Assembly: GCA_035532535.1 (NCBI GenBank)
Contig: DATKQT010000021.1
Span: forward strand, 1-64,000
DNA length: 64,000 nucleotides
Source: Palsa-739 sp035532535
GTDB lineage: Bacteria; Actinomycetota; Thermoleophilia; Gaiellales; Gaiellaceae
Reading direction: 5' to 3'
Shown: positions 16,582 through 24,277 of the stretch, one piece after another
Position numbering within the stretch: the first letter of the stretch is position 1
How the letters are laid out: each line of letters starts with the position of its first letter
Notes under the pieces: model-generated
The model's input: the letters and a program-made list of their open reading frames with translations, nothing else
What the model was told of the DNA's origin: nothing
The model's database searches: none
Program-made: the position numbers and the translations under genes

Positions 16582-16991
16582 GGACGCCGTCGCAGACGGT
16601 CGGCCCGTATTACGCCATCGGCCTCTGCCGGCGGGCGGAGAGCGAGCTCGACCCGGACGGCGTCGAGCTGCGCGGGCGGCTCCTCGACGGCCGCGGAGAC
16701 GGGATCGAGGACGGCCTCGTCGAGCTCTGGGACCCCGCCGGCCGCCGCTGGGGCCGGTCGGGGACGGGCGCGGACGGTGGCTTCGCGTTCCGGATCCCGC
16801 GCCACGTGCCGCATCTCGAGGTGACCGTGTTCGCGCGCGGGCTCCTTCGCCACCAGCTCACGCGCGTGTACCTGAAGGGCGACGGCGCGCCCGCCGGCCA
16901 CGAGATGCTCGTCGCTGAGCACGAGGGGGACGGATTGCGGTTCGATATCCGCATGCAGGGCGAGAACGCCACCGTCTTCTTCGCGCATTGA
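16578..16991 (+). CDS. pcaG: Protocatechuate 3,4-dioxygenase alpha subunit, short form
   Basis: A 137-residue structural partner of PcaH; well-known PcaG proteins are about 190-200 residues. TPSQTVGPYYAIGL at the N terminus and GENATVFFAH at the C terminus are both family hallmarks, so both ends are present and the loss is internal (mid-domain loops). It lacks the iron-binding tyrosines and histidines, as expected for alpha. GTG start overlapping pcaH; its own TGA overlaps the TTG of pcaB. Confidence 0.88.
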   Translation: MRTPSQTVGPYYAIGLCRRAESELDPDGVELRGRLLDGRGDGIEDGLVELWDPAGRRWGRSGTGADGGFAFRIPRHVPHLEVTVFARGLLRHQLTRVYLKGDGAPAGHEMLVAEHEGDGLRFDIRMQGENATVFFAH

Positions 16992-18094
16992 CGACCTTCG
17001 CCGCCCTCTTCGTGCCGGCGGCCTTCTGCGACGCGGTCGCGGACGAGGCGTGGCTCGGCGCGATGCTCGACGCCGAGCTCGCGTTCGCCCGCGCCTCCGG
17101 CGCCCTCGTCGACGAGACCGCGTTCGACGCCGCGCTGTACGACATCGACGCTCTCGCTGCCGAAGGGCGCGCCGTCGGCAATCCCGTGGTGCCGCTCGTC
17201 CGCGCGCTCCGCGCACGGGCAGGAGAGGCCGCTCACCGCGGGGCGACAAGCCAGGACGTCCTCGATACGGCGGCGATGCTCGTCGCGCAGCGGTCGCTCC
17301 GGCTCCTCGACGCCGAGCTCGCCGGGCTCGCAGCCGGCTGCGCGGCACTTGCCGACGCGCACCGCGCGACGCCGATGGCGGGCCGGACGCTCCTCCAGCA
17401 GGCGGTGCCGGTGACGTTCGGGCTCGTCGCGGCTGGCTGGCTCGTCGCCGTGCTCGACGCGCGGGATCGACTCGGCGCGCTCGTCCTGCCTGCACAGCTC
17501 GGTGGTGCCGCCGGCACCCTTGCCGCGCTCGGGGCGAGCGGGCCCGAGGTGCTGCGGCTGTACGCGGCCGAGCTCGGCCTCGCCGAGCCGACGCTGCCCT
17601 GGCATGCGCACCGCGGCCCGGTGGCCGCCCTTGCAGGCGCGCTCGACGCTGCCGGGCAGGCGGCCGCGAAGATCGGCCTCGACGTCGTTCTTCTCGCGCA
17701 GACGGAGGTCGCCGAGGTGTCGGAGCGGGACGGCGGAGAGTCCTCGACGATGCCGCACAAGAGCAACACCATCCGCGCGACCCTCGCACGCGCGTGCGCG
17801 CGCACGGTGCACGCGCAGGCGACGCTTCTCACGAGCGGCGAGCACGAGCTCCAGCGCGCAGCGGGCGCGTGGCATGCGGAGTGGAACGCGCTCTCGGAAG
17901 CCCTCGCTTTCACGGGCGGTGCGGTGGCGGCCGCGCGCCAATGCGTCGAGGCGCTCGATGTCCATCCTGAGCGCATGCGCGTGAACATGACCGACGATCT
18001 GCGCTCCGAGCAGCGCGCGTTCGGCATCGAGGGCGACTACCTCGGCGCAGCCGACGCGTTCGTCGAGCGGGCGCTCGGGCGGCATCGCGCGTGA
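16988..18094 (+). CDS. pcaB: 3-carboxy-cis,cis-muconate cycloisomerase
   Basis: A 368-residue fumarase/argininosuccinate lyase superfamily enzyme. The signature loop GESSTMPHKSN (about residues 250-260) and the N-terminal catalytic segment GATSQDVLDTA are present. It lactonises carboxymuconate to gamma-carboxymuconolactone. It is shorter than the roughly 450-residue proteobacterial PcaB, the C-terminal domain being trimmed. The start is TTG, overlapping the upstream TGA as TTGA. Confidence 0.92.
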   Translation: MTTFAALFVPAAFCDAVADEAWLGAMLDAELAFARASGALVDETAFDAALYDIDALAAEGRAVGNPVVPLVRALRARAGEAAHRGATSQDVLDTAAMLVAQRSLRLLDAELAGLAAGCAALADAHRATPMAGRTLLQQAVPVTFGLVAAGWLVAVLDARDRLGALVLPAQLGGAAGTLAALGASGPEVLRLYAAELGLAEPTLPWHAHRGPVAALAGALDAAGQAAAKIGLDVVLLAQTEVAEVSERDGGESSTMPHKSNTIRATLARACARTVHAQATLLTSGEHELQRAAGAWHAEWNALSEALAFTGGAVAAARQCVEALDVHPERMRVNMTDDLRSEQRAFGIEGDYLGAADAFVERALGRHRA

Positions 18095-18780
18095 GCATGC
18101 TCGCGCTCCTCGGCGGCCTCGGGACGACGACGGCGATCTGGCGGCGGCAGCTGGACGCGGTCGATGGTGCGGTTGCGTTCGACCTCCCCGGCCACGGGGC
18201 CGAGCCGCTTCCGGACGGCGAGGTGACGATCGCAGTCATCGGCGCCTCGCTCCTCGAGCGGCTGCCGGAGCGATTCTCCTTCTGCGGCATTTCCCTCGGC
18301 GGCATGGTCGGGATGTGGATTGCGGCCATTGCGCCCGACCGCGTCGAGCGGCTGGTCCTTGCGTGCACCGGGGCGAAGCTCGGCGAGCGGGCGGACTACG
18401 AGGCGCGAGCGGAGCTCGTCCGCAGCGAGGGCATCGGCGTCGTCGTCGAGGGCGCGCGCGATCGCTGGTTCACGCCCGCGTTCCGCGAGTCGCCCGAGGC
18501 GCGGATGGTGCTCGACGCGCTCGCGACGATGGATCCCGAGGGCTACGCCGCGTGCTGCGAGGCCGTCGGCAGGTTCGACTTCCGCGGCGAGCTGGGCAGC
18601 GTACGCGCTCCGACGCTCGCGCTCTTCGGCGACCGGGACCCGGTGACGCCGCCGGAGGTGCGCGAGACGCTGCTGCGCGGCATCCCCGGCGTGCGCACGG
18701 CCGAGATCCGAGAGGCCGCCCATCTCGCGAACGTCCAGCAGCCAGAGGCCTTCACCGACCACCTGAGGAGCGCCGCATGA
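18091..18780 (+). CDS. pcaD: 3-oxoadipate enol-lactonase
   Basis: A 229-residue alpha/beta hydrolase with nucleophile S68 (CGISLGG), acid D183 (FGDRDPVTPPE) and H211 (EAAHLANVQQPEAF). It hydrolyses 3-oxoadipate enol-lactone to 3-oxoadipate. GTG 18091 overlaps pcaB's TGA; ATG 18097 is possible. In many actinobacteria PcaD is fused to PcaC (PcaL); here the two are separate but overlapping genes (ATGA). Confidence 0.92.
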   Translation: MSMLALLGGLGTTTAIWRRQLDAVDGAVAFDLPGHGAEPLPDGEVTIAVIGASLLERLPERFSFCGISLGGMVGMWIAAIAPDRVERLVLACTGAKLGERADYEARAELVRSEGIGVVVEGARDRWFTPAFRESPEARMVLDALATMDPEGYAACCEAVGRFDFRGELGSVRAPTLALFGDRDPVTPPEVRETLLRGIPGVRTAEIREAAHLANVQQPEAFTDHLRSAA

Positions 18781-19145
18781 GCGACGATACGTACGAGCGC
18801 GGAATGCGCGTCCGCCGCGAGGTGCTCGGCGACGAGCACGTCGACGCTGCGATCGAGGGCACGACCGAGCACACCGCCGACTTCCAGGACTTCATCACCC
18901 GCTACGCCTGGGGCGAGATCTGGTCGCGGCCGGGGCTCGACCGCCGGACGCGAAGCGCGGCCACCCTCGCCGTGTTGACGGCGCTCGGCCGCCACGACGA
19001 GCTCGCGCTCCACGTGCGCGCCGCGCGCCGAAACGGGTTGACGCCTGAGGAGATCGCGGAGGTGCTCCTTCAGTGCGCCGTCTACTGCGGCGTGCCGGCG
19101 GCGAACAGCGCGTTCCAGGTCTTCCGGCGCGTGATGGAGGAGTGA
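18777..19145 (+). CDS. pcaC: 4-carboxymuconolactone decarboxylase
   Basis: A 122-residue carboxymuconolactone decarboxylase. The family body is clear: RREVLGDEHVDAAI, FQDFITRYAWGEIWSRPGLDRRTRS, and LTALGRHDELALHVRAARRNG with the active-site histidine region. It decarboxylates gamma-carboxymuconolactone to the enol-lactone used by PcaD. It is a non-redox relative of the AhpD-like protein at 31.2-31.8 kb and lacks the CxxC centre. Confidence 0.93.
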   Translation: MSDDTYERGMRVRREVLGDEHVDAAIEGTTEHTADFQDFITRYAWGEIWSRPGLDRRTRSAATLAVLTALGRHDELALHVRAARRNGLTPEEIAEVLLQCAVYCGVPAANSAFQVFRRVMEE

Positions 19146-20272
19146 GGACCCAGGTCGGCATCGTCGGCGCCGGGCCTGCGGGCCTCACGCTGGCGCGCAT
19201 GCTCGAGCGCGCCGGGATCGAGACCGTCGTGCTCGAGAACCGCACGCGCGAGTATTGCGAGCGCCGGATCCGCGCCGGCGTGCTTGAGCAGCGCACTGCC
19301 GACCTGCTGCGGGAGCTCGGCGTGGGGGAGCGGATGGACCGCGAGGGGATCGTCCACCACGGCATCCACCTCCAGTTCGACGGCGAGCGTCACCACGTCC
19401 CGCTGAGCGAGCTCGCCGACGGGCGCACGATCGTCATCTACGGGCAGACGGAGGTCGTGAAGGACCTCATCGCGGCACGGATCGAGAGCGGGCTGCCGCT
19501 GCACTTCGAGTGCGACGTCGAGAGCGTCGATCCCGAGCGCGGCATCATCCGGCACGCGGGCGGCGAGCTCGAGTGCGACGTGATCGCGGGCTGCGACGGC
19601 TCCCATGGCGTCTGCCGCGGCTCGATCCCGGCACGCGTGCTGCGCACGTTTGAGCGCGAGTACCCGTTCGGGTGGCTCGGCATCCTCGCGGAAGTCGCGC
19701 CCTCGATGGATGAGCTCGTCTACGCGCATCACGAGCGCGGCTTCGCCCTCCTCTCGCTGCGGTCGCCGGAGCGTTCGCGCTACTACATCCAGGTCGCCCA
19801 CGACGAGGACGTCGGCGAGTGGCCGGACGGGCGGATCTGGGACGAGCTCCAGACCCGGACCGCACTCGAGGGGTGGACGTTGCACGAGGGCCCCGTTCTC
19901 GAGAAGGGCGTGACGGGGATGCGGAGCTTCGTGGCCGAGCCGATGCAGTACGGACGCATCTTCCTCGCGGGCGACGCGGCCCACATCGTCCCGCCGACCG
20001 GCGCGAAGGGGCTGAACCTCGCGATCGCGGACGTGCGCGTGCTCGCGGAGGCGATCGTCGGCGGCGGGCTCGAGCACTACTCGCAGCACTGCCTGCGCCG
20101 CGTCTGGCGCGCGGAGCACTTCTCATACTGGATGACGACGATGCTGCACCGGCTGCCGGGCGACGATCCCTTCGACCTGCAGCTGCAGTTGTCGCAGCTC
20201 CGGTACACGACCTCGTCGCGGGCAGCGGCGCGCAGCCTCGCCGAGAACTACGTCGGGCTCGAGGCCGTCTAG
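19142..20272 (+). CDS. pobA: 4-hydroxybenzoate 3-monooxygenase
   Basis: A 376-residue class A flavoprotein hydroxylase. FAD Rossmann motif GAGPAG at 10-15, the DG motif in AGCDGSHGVCR, and the GD motif GRIFLAGDAAHIVPPTGAKG are all present. ERRIRAGVLEQ and the mid-protein substrate region are PobA-like. It converts 4-hydroxybenzoate to protocatechuate with NAD(P)H and O2. It is the last of the fourteen overlapping genes (GTGA with pcaC). Directly after its stop begins a tRNA-Arg-like remnant. Confidence 0.93.
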   Translation: MRTQVGIVGAGPAGLTLARMLERAGIETVVLENRTREYCERRIRAGVLEQRTADLLRELGVGERMDREGIVHHGIHLQFDGERHHVPLSELADGRTIVIYGQTEVVKDLIAARIESGLPLHFECDVESVDPERGIIRHAGGELECDVIAGCDGSHGVCRGSIPARVLRTFEREYPFGWLGILAEVAPSMDELVYAHHERGFALLSLRSPERSRYYIQVAHDEDVGEWPDGRIWDELQTRTALEGWTLHEGPVLEKGVTGMRSFVAEPMQYGRIFLAGDAAHIVPPTGAKGLNLAIADVRVLAEAIVGGGLEHYSQHCLRRVWRAEHFSYWMTTMLHRLPGDDPFDLQLQLSQLRYTTSSRAAARSLAENYVGLEAV

Positions 20273-20273
20273 A

Positions 20274-20367
20274 CCCCGGCCGGAATCGAACCGGCACACA
20301 CGGTTTAGGAAGCCGGTCGATAGGTGCATTGAGGACGGCTGAGTTCGTAGGGTCCGTTCCGTACGGC
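20274..20367 (-). pseudogene. tRNA-Arg(CCU)-like remnant, copy B
   Basis: Minus-strand reading gives a tRNA-like 3' half: TTCCTAA loop, perfect T arm (GCCGG TTCGATT CCGGC) and acceptor end CGGGGTC, which can pair 6 of 7 with GACCCTA near the other end. The D-arm region is too long and unpaired. It is a direct repeat of copy A at 3243-3337, in the same orientation. The two bracket about 17 kb that includes the whole aromatic operon. The rest of the 20273-20501 gap holds no gene; I see a short repeat of GGTGCATTGAG there (about 20332 and 20374). Confidence 0.6.
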
Positions 20368-20501
20368 GACGGCGGTGCATTGAGTGCTCTCGAGTACGTA
20401 CCCGTCCGGGGCGTGTGCGTCCGTCCCGGGCCTAGTTGTATGGATCGGCAGCCATTCGTAGGAGGAACGAACAAACCTTCGAATCGGCTCCAGAGGATCC
20501 G

Positions 20502-21386
20502 CTACGGATTCGCTGTGAATCGGGTGAGCCCTGGATCGCGCGCGGCAGAACGGAGCGCCGCCACCGTCCCGTGCCCGAGGTAGCGGTCGAGGAAGGCGAT
20601 CGTGACCCGTTCGACGATGCTGAGCTGGGGCTCCTGGTCGGTGAACGGGGGAAGATGGGACGCGCCGAGCAGTCGTAAAAGGAACTTCGGCGCCGGAGCG
20701 GCCCGGAAGAACTCATAGGTGTCTCCCGGCGGGTTGATCGGGTCGGCGGTCCCCTGGACTGCGAGCAGCGGCGGGCTCCCGTGTGGGAATGGCCCCATGT
20801 GCGGAAGCTCCGCCCCGGCGAGGATGATCGCCGCGTGCACGCGCCGATCCCGGTAGCGGGGGTCATAGGCGACGGCGAACGCCGTTTCGGCGCCGTCGGA
20901 ATGGCCTGCAACGGCGATGCGCGCGGCGTCGATCGCGCCCTCGAGCACGCTCCCAGGGCGGGTGTTCAATGCGAGGAGCCGCGTGATGACCAGCCGCATA
21001 TCCGCCGGCTGGTTCACGAGGTCCGACTCATTTGGCCCGCCAGGCGCGTTTGCGTTCTCCAGCGGAAACACCGGCGCCGCGACGACGTAACCTGCAAGCG
21101 CCCACGCGCGTAATAGCCGTGCGTATCGGGCCGGGGTAAGGGTGTAGCCGTGACCGAACACGACGAGGGGGTGCGGGCCACCGCCCTTCGGATAGCGGAC
21201 GATGGTCTCGATCGTCCGTGGCACCCGCGTCCCATTCGGCAGTCGGATGGTGCGCATATGGTCGACGAAGCGGAAGACCCGAACGTCAAAGCCCGGAGCG
21301 CGCTTGATAGCGGTCGATCCGAAGGACGACGGCGCACCAGCGGCAATCGCACAGACCGTGAGCGCGCATGCCCAACGCGTCACCAC
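20502..21386 (-). CDS. Secreted alpha/beta hydrolase
   Basis: About 294 residues from GTG 21386 (GTG 21383 equally possible). A hydrophobic N-terminal segment (WACALTVCAIAAGA) looks like a signal peptide. Hydrolase features: VVFGHGYTLTP oxyanion strand, nucleophile elbow AVAGHSDGAE, and the acid region VQGTADPINPP with the final His in GASHLPPF. This resembles chlorophyllase/PETase-like dienelactone-hydrolase-family esterases. Natural substrate unknown. Codon use is visibly less GC3-biased than in the pca operon, and it lies just outside the tRNA-like repeat. Confidence 0.75.
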   Translation of the reverse strand: MVTRWACALTVCAIAAGAPSSFGSTAIKRAPGFDVRVFRFVDHMRTIRLPNGTRVPRTIETIVRYPKGGGPHPLVVFGHGYTLTPARYARLLRAWALAGYVVAAPVFPLENANAPGGPNESDLVNQPADMRLVITRLLALNTRPGSVLEGAIDAARIAVAGHSDGAETAFAVAYDPRYRDRRVHAAIILAGAELPHMGPFPHGSPPLLAVQGTADPINPPGDTYEFFRAAPAPKFLLRLLGASHLPPFTDQEPQLSIVERVTIAFLDRYLGHGTVAALRSAARDPGLTRFTANP

Positions 21387-21686
21387 CCCATAGCCCCGCG
21401 CGCTTCGGTCCGCTTCCACATCCGGCTCCCTACCCACGCCAGAGGCGAATCTACACCGCGAATGCGGCGCGCAGAGCGCGCATCCGCGGATCGCCGGCGT
21501 CGACTTCGCGCGGCCGCCCGACGCCGGGCGTCCGATCATGTGCGTGAACCCGCATCCCCCGATAGGCGGCCCAGCTCGCAACTCAGATGGGCGGCGCATT
21601 CGATCGTGGCGGAGACTGTCGATCACGATCTCCTTCGCACCCCAGTACCTGTGGGTTTGTGCTGATCGGGATCGGTCCATGCGCTG
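21387..21686. other. 300-bp divergent intergenic region, no gene seen
   Basis: Separates the secreted hydrolase (minus) from the glycosidase-like gene (plus). It contains a GCGCGC-AGA-GCGCGC hairpin and a GATCGTG/CACGATC inverted repeat near 21603-21632, both possible regulatory or structural elements. No convincing -35/-10 pair or coding frame was found. Confidence 0.4.
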
Positions 21687-23000
21687 ATGGAACCAGGCAG
21701 CGCCAGCGCGACGCTTAACCAGATGCGCGGGCCGACGACAGTTGGGCTTCACAGCCGTGAACGCAGCCGGGCCGGCGTGACCGCCGCCTTGCCGGACGCG
21801 GCCCTGGCGCAGCCAATCGCCACGCCGCAGGCCCGACTTGCGGCGCGGCGCCAGCAACGGCGGGTGGCTGCAATGCAGCGCAAGCGGCAGCGGCGCAGGC
21901 GGGCGGTCCTGCTGATCTTCGTCGTCCTACTCGCCCCCGCCCTCTACTCGTACATGACGACGATGCTCGAACCCTCGAGCTTGCCTGTAGGCGTGCGCAG
22001 CGTCGAGTGGCTCCGAACACACCACGCGAACTGGCTGGTCGACGAGGCCGAGCACGTCTACTACACCTGGAACGCACCGAAGAAGGGCGGCCTGCAACTG
22101 ACGGCACTTCCGGCGGTAGGCCTGCGTCCAGCTTCGACGCACGCACGAACGGCAGCTTGGCCGCCACGCATCAGGCCGGTCTTCGCTCGCCCTCTGCCTG
22201 GCGAGGGAATCTGGAAGCCGACAGGGCCGCCAGTCGACGGAAGCCCGCCGGTCCTGGTAACGACATTTCGCACCGAGCTCGACTATCCGCGCATCGTCGC
22301 CTACGTCGCCTGGTTCGATCACATGCGAACGGCGCTCGCCTTCTACCCCGGCCGGTACGAGCCCCCGCACGCTGCGGTGCGGGGGCCGATGATGGTCCCG
22401 TACGGCCAGCGCTGGCGCCTACTCGCCACCTTCAACGGCGGCTTCACCTACATCGACGGCCACAACGGCTCGGCGATCAACGGCCGCAGCAACGAGCCGC
22501 TCAAGCAGGGCCTAGCAACTCTGATCGGCTACCGGGATGGTCGCGTCGCCATCGAAACCTGGCGCGGCGCCCCCAACGCGCCGGCTGACGTCGCCTTCGC
22601 TCGGCAGAGCCTGCCGCTCATCATCCACGACGGACGACTCAACCCGGCGCTGAACGAGAGTTCGTTGTGGGGCGCCACCCTTGGGAACGCCGTCCGCGTG
22701 TGGCGCACGGGCGTCGGTGTCGACCGGCGCGGCAACTTGATCTACGTCGCAGCAAACGATCAGACCGTGATCACGCTGGCGCGCATCCTTAAACGGGCCG
22801 GCGCCGTCCAGGCGATGCAGTTCGACATCAACCCGGAGTGGCCGAGCCTTATCAGCTACCGCCACCACTCCGGCCTCAGGCCGACCAAAGTCGTCCCCAA
22901 CGTCATGCAGCCCACGACGCGGTACCTCGTCCCGGACGACCGCGACTTCTTCGCCGTATACCGGCGTCTGGCCGGCCCGATCACGGTGCCGTTCAAATAA
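21687..23000 (+). CDS. Membrane-anchored phosphodiester glycosidase-like protein
   Basis: A 437-residue type II membrane protein: a long basic cytosolic N terminus (RRQQRRVAAMQRKRQRRRR), one helix at about 73-90, then an extracytoplasmic domain of the NAGPA/phosphodiester glycosidase (PF09992-like) type, with LLATFNGGFTYIDGHNGSAING, GVGVDRRGNLIYVAAND and the C-terminal MQFDINPEW motif. The family removes sugars linked by a phosphodiester, for example in cell-envelope polymers. Start ATG 21687 is the first of several; later methionines cannot be excluded. It stands alone on its strand. Confidence 0.7.
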   Translation: MEPGSASATLNQMRGPTTVGLHSRERSRAGVTAALPDAALAQPIATPQARLAARRQQRRVAAMQRKRQRRRRAVLLIFVVLLAPALYSYMTTMLEPSSLPVGVRSVEWLRTHHANWLVDEAEHVYYTWNAPKKGGLQLTALPAVGLRPASTHARTAAWPPRIRPVFARPLPGEGIWKPTGPPVDGSPPVLVTTFRTELDYPRIVAYVAWFDHMRTALAFYPGRYEPPHAAVRGPMMVPYGQRWRLLATFNGGFTYIDGHNGSAINGRSNEPLKQGLATLIGYRDGRVAIETWRGAPNAPADVAFARQSLPLIIHDGRLNPALNESSLWGATLGNAVRVWRTGVGVDRRGNLIYVAANDQTVITLARILKRAGAVQAMQFDINPEWPSLISYRHHSGLRPTKVVPNVMQPTTRYLVPDDRDFFAVYRRLAGPITVPFK

Positions 23001-23159
23001 CGCCGTGCTTGGCTGCGGGCGCCTGGTCTCAGGCTTACCCACATCGCGGTCAGTGGGCGGTCTCGGGGTTTCTCCGCAGCCGATCTGGGGGTTTGGCCTT
23101 GCGATGAGGGACGAAAGCTCCGGCGACAGACGGAGAGGTCCGATGTGCCAAATTCGGCA

Positions 23160-23231
23160 TGCCCCCGCCAAGAATCGAACTTGGGCACACGGTTTAGGAA
23201 ACCGTTGCTCTATCCACTGAGCTACGGGGGC
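23160..23231 (-). tRNA. tRNA-Arg (anticodon CCU)
   Basis: A complete 72-nt cloverleaf on the minus strand: acceptor GCCCCCG pairing with CGGGGGC (7 bp) plus discriminator A; D arm GCTC/GAGC; anticodon stem ACGGT/ACCGT with loop TTCCTAA, giving anticodon CCU (reads AGG); T arm CCAAG-TTCGATT-CTTGG. The CCA end is not encoded. The 15 nt around its anticodon recur in the degenerate copies at 3.3 and 20.3 kb. The 23001-23159 stretch beside it shows no gene. Confidence 0.95.
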
Positions 23232-23252
23232 GCGCGGGGAGTGTAGAACGCG

Positions 23253-23696
23253 CTACGCGGCGGATTCGGACCGGCGCGTGCGGTGCAGGTCGAGGCCCGT
23301 GACCTCGCCGCCGCACGCAGCGCACGTGTGCTGCAGGTCGAGCTCGGCGCCGCATTCGTGCAGCCACGTCGCGTGCGTTACCTCGTCCGTCCAGCGCGCA
23401 CCCCACTCCGCGAGGGAGAGAAGGATCGGCCGCAACTCGTTGCCCGCCTTCGTCAGCCGGTACTCGTACCGCGGCGGGTGGAGCTGGTACAGCTGCTTCT
23501 CGACGACGCCCTCCGACTCGAGGCGGCGCAACCGGCTCGTGAGGATGTCGCGGGGCGCGCCGGTGTTCCGTTGGATCGCGTCGAAGCGGTGGATGCCGAG
23601 GGAGAGCTCGCGGATGACGAGCAGCGACCACTTCTCGCCGATCACCGCCAGGGAGGCGGCGATCGTGCACGCGCGGGGGCCGGTCTGCTCGCTCAT
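23253..23696 (-). CDS. HxlR-family transcriptional regulator
   Basis: A 147-residue MarR-like winged-helix protein: PRACTIAASLAVIGEKWSLLVIRELSLGIHRFDAIQRNTG and ILTSRLRRLESEGVVEK are the HxlR core. The C-terminal part adds C-x..C-x2-C (HECGAELDLQHTCAACGGE), a possible metal or redox site not found in the minimal family. It is divergent from a GNAT gene across 64 bp that holds a perfect 9-bp inverted repeat, its likely operator. Confidence 0.88.
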   Translation of the reverse strand: MSEQTGPRACTIAASLAVIGEKWSLLVIRELSLGIHRFDAIQRNTGAPRDILTSRLRRLESEGVVEKQLYQLHPPRYEYRLTKAGNELRPILLSLAEWGARWTDEVTHATWLHECGAELDLQHTCAACGGEVTGLDLHRTRRSESAA

Positions 23697-23712
23697 GCAC
23701 CCATTCTGCCAC

Positions 23713-23737
23713 AGAGGGTTGACTTTTCCAACCCTCT
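23713..23737. promoter_or_regulatory. Probable HxlR operator (perfect 9-bp inverted repeat)
   Basis: AGAGGGTTG (23713-23721), a 7-nt spacer and CAACCCTCT (23729-23737). It overlaps a plausible GNAT promoter, TTGACT (23719-23724) and TAGGTT (23742-23747), spacer 17 bp. A further TTTTCCAAC half site follows at about 23747-23755. Binding here would block GNAT transcription and probably autoregulate the hxlR gene. Confidence 0.5.
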
Positions 23738-23760
23738 AGGGTAGGTTTTTCCAACTGACC

Positions 23761-24258
23761 ATGGAAAGCCGGGCTCTCGATCTCTCGCACGGCCTCACGA
23801 TCGTCGTTCGGCCGCTGGCGAACGGGGACGTCCAGACCGTGGCGGCAGTGTTCGACCGGCTCGGCCCTGAGTCGCGCCGGCGGCGGTTCAATGCCGGCAA
23901 GCCGTGCCTCACGGCCGCCGACCTCGAGCAGCTGGCCCGAATCGACGGCCGCCATCACGCACTCGTCGCCCACGTCGCCGGCGATCCGCACCCGGCGGCG
24001 ATCGCTCAACTCGTCCGCACCGGGCGCGACACCGCCGAGATCGCGTTCGCCGTCGCAGACGAGCACCAGCACCGCGGTATTGGATCCGCGCTCACGACCA
24101 TGCTGCTCGACGACGCGCGCGCCGCGGGCATCACAGAGATCAGCGCGCTCGCGACCGGCGACAACCCCGCCGCACTCGCGTTGATCCAGCGCACGGCCTG
24201 CATCCTCGAGGTCCGCCTCGAGGGGCCCGAGCAGGCGATCCGCGCAGCCATCGCCTGA
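23761..24258 (+). CDS. GNAT-family N-acetyltransferase
   Basis: A 165-residue acetyltransferase. The acetyl-CoA loop is seen in ADEHQHRGIGSALTTMLL (Q/R-x2-G-x-G/A), following AEIAFAV. RPLANGDVQTVAAVFDRLGPESRRRRF resembles the GNAT domain fused to protein-lysine acetyltransferases such as Pat/AcuA-like enzymes, so a protein target is possible. It lies divergent from hxlR and is probably controlled by it. Target unknown. Confidence 0.8.
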   Translation: MESRALDLSHGLTIVVRPLANGDVQTVAAVFDRLGPESRRRRFNAGKPCLTAADLEQLARIDGRHHALVAHVAGDPHPAAIAQLVRTGRDTAEIAFAVADEHQHRGIGSALTTMLLDDARAAGITEISALATGDNPAALALIQRTACILEVRLEGPEQAIRAAIA

Positions 24259-24265
24259 CGCTCGA

Positions 24266-24271
24266 TACATT
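24266..24271 (+). promoter_or_regulatory. Leaderless -10 box before the class III aminotransferase
   Basis: TACATT is followed by 6 nt (CACCGC) and ATG 24278, with no SD in the 20-bp gap after the GNAT gene. This predicts a transcript starting at or beside the ATG. Confidence 0.4.
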
Positions 24272-24277
24272 CACCGC

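Noticed and set aside
18777..19145. PcaC as a second AhpD-type redox enzyme
   Set aside because: It lacks the C-x2-C-x3-H centre and sits between pcaD and pobA, so it is the decarboxylase.
20274..20367. Functional second and third tRNA-Arg genes
   Set aside because: The T arm and anticodon loop are good, but the D arm does not form, the spacing is about 12 nt too long, and the anticodon and acceptor stems have mismatches.
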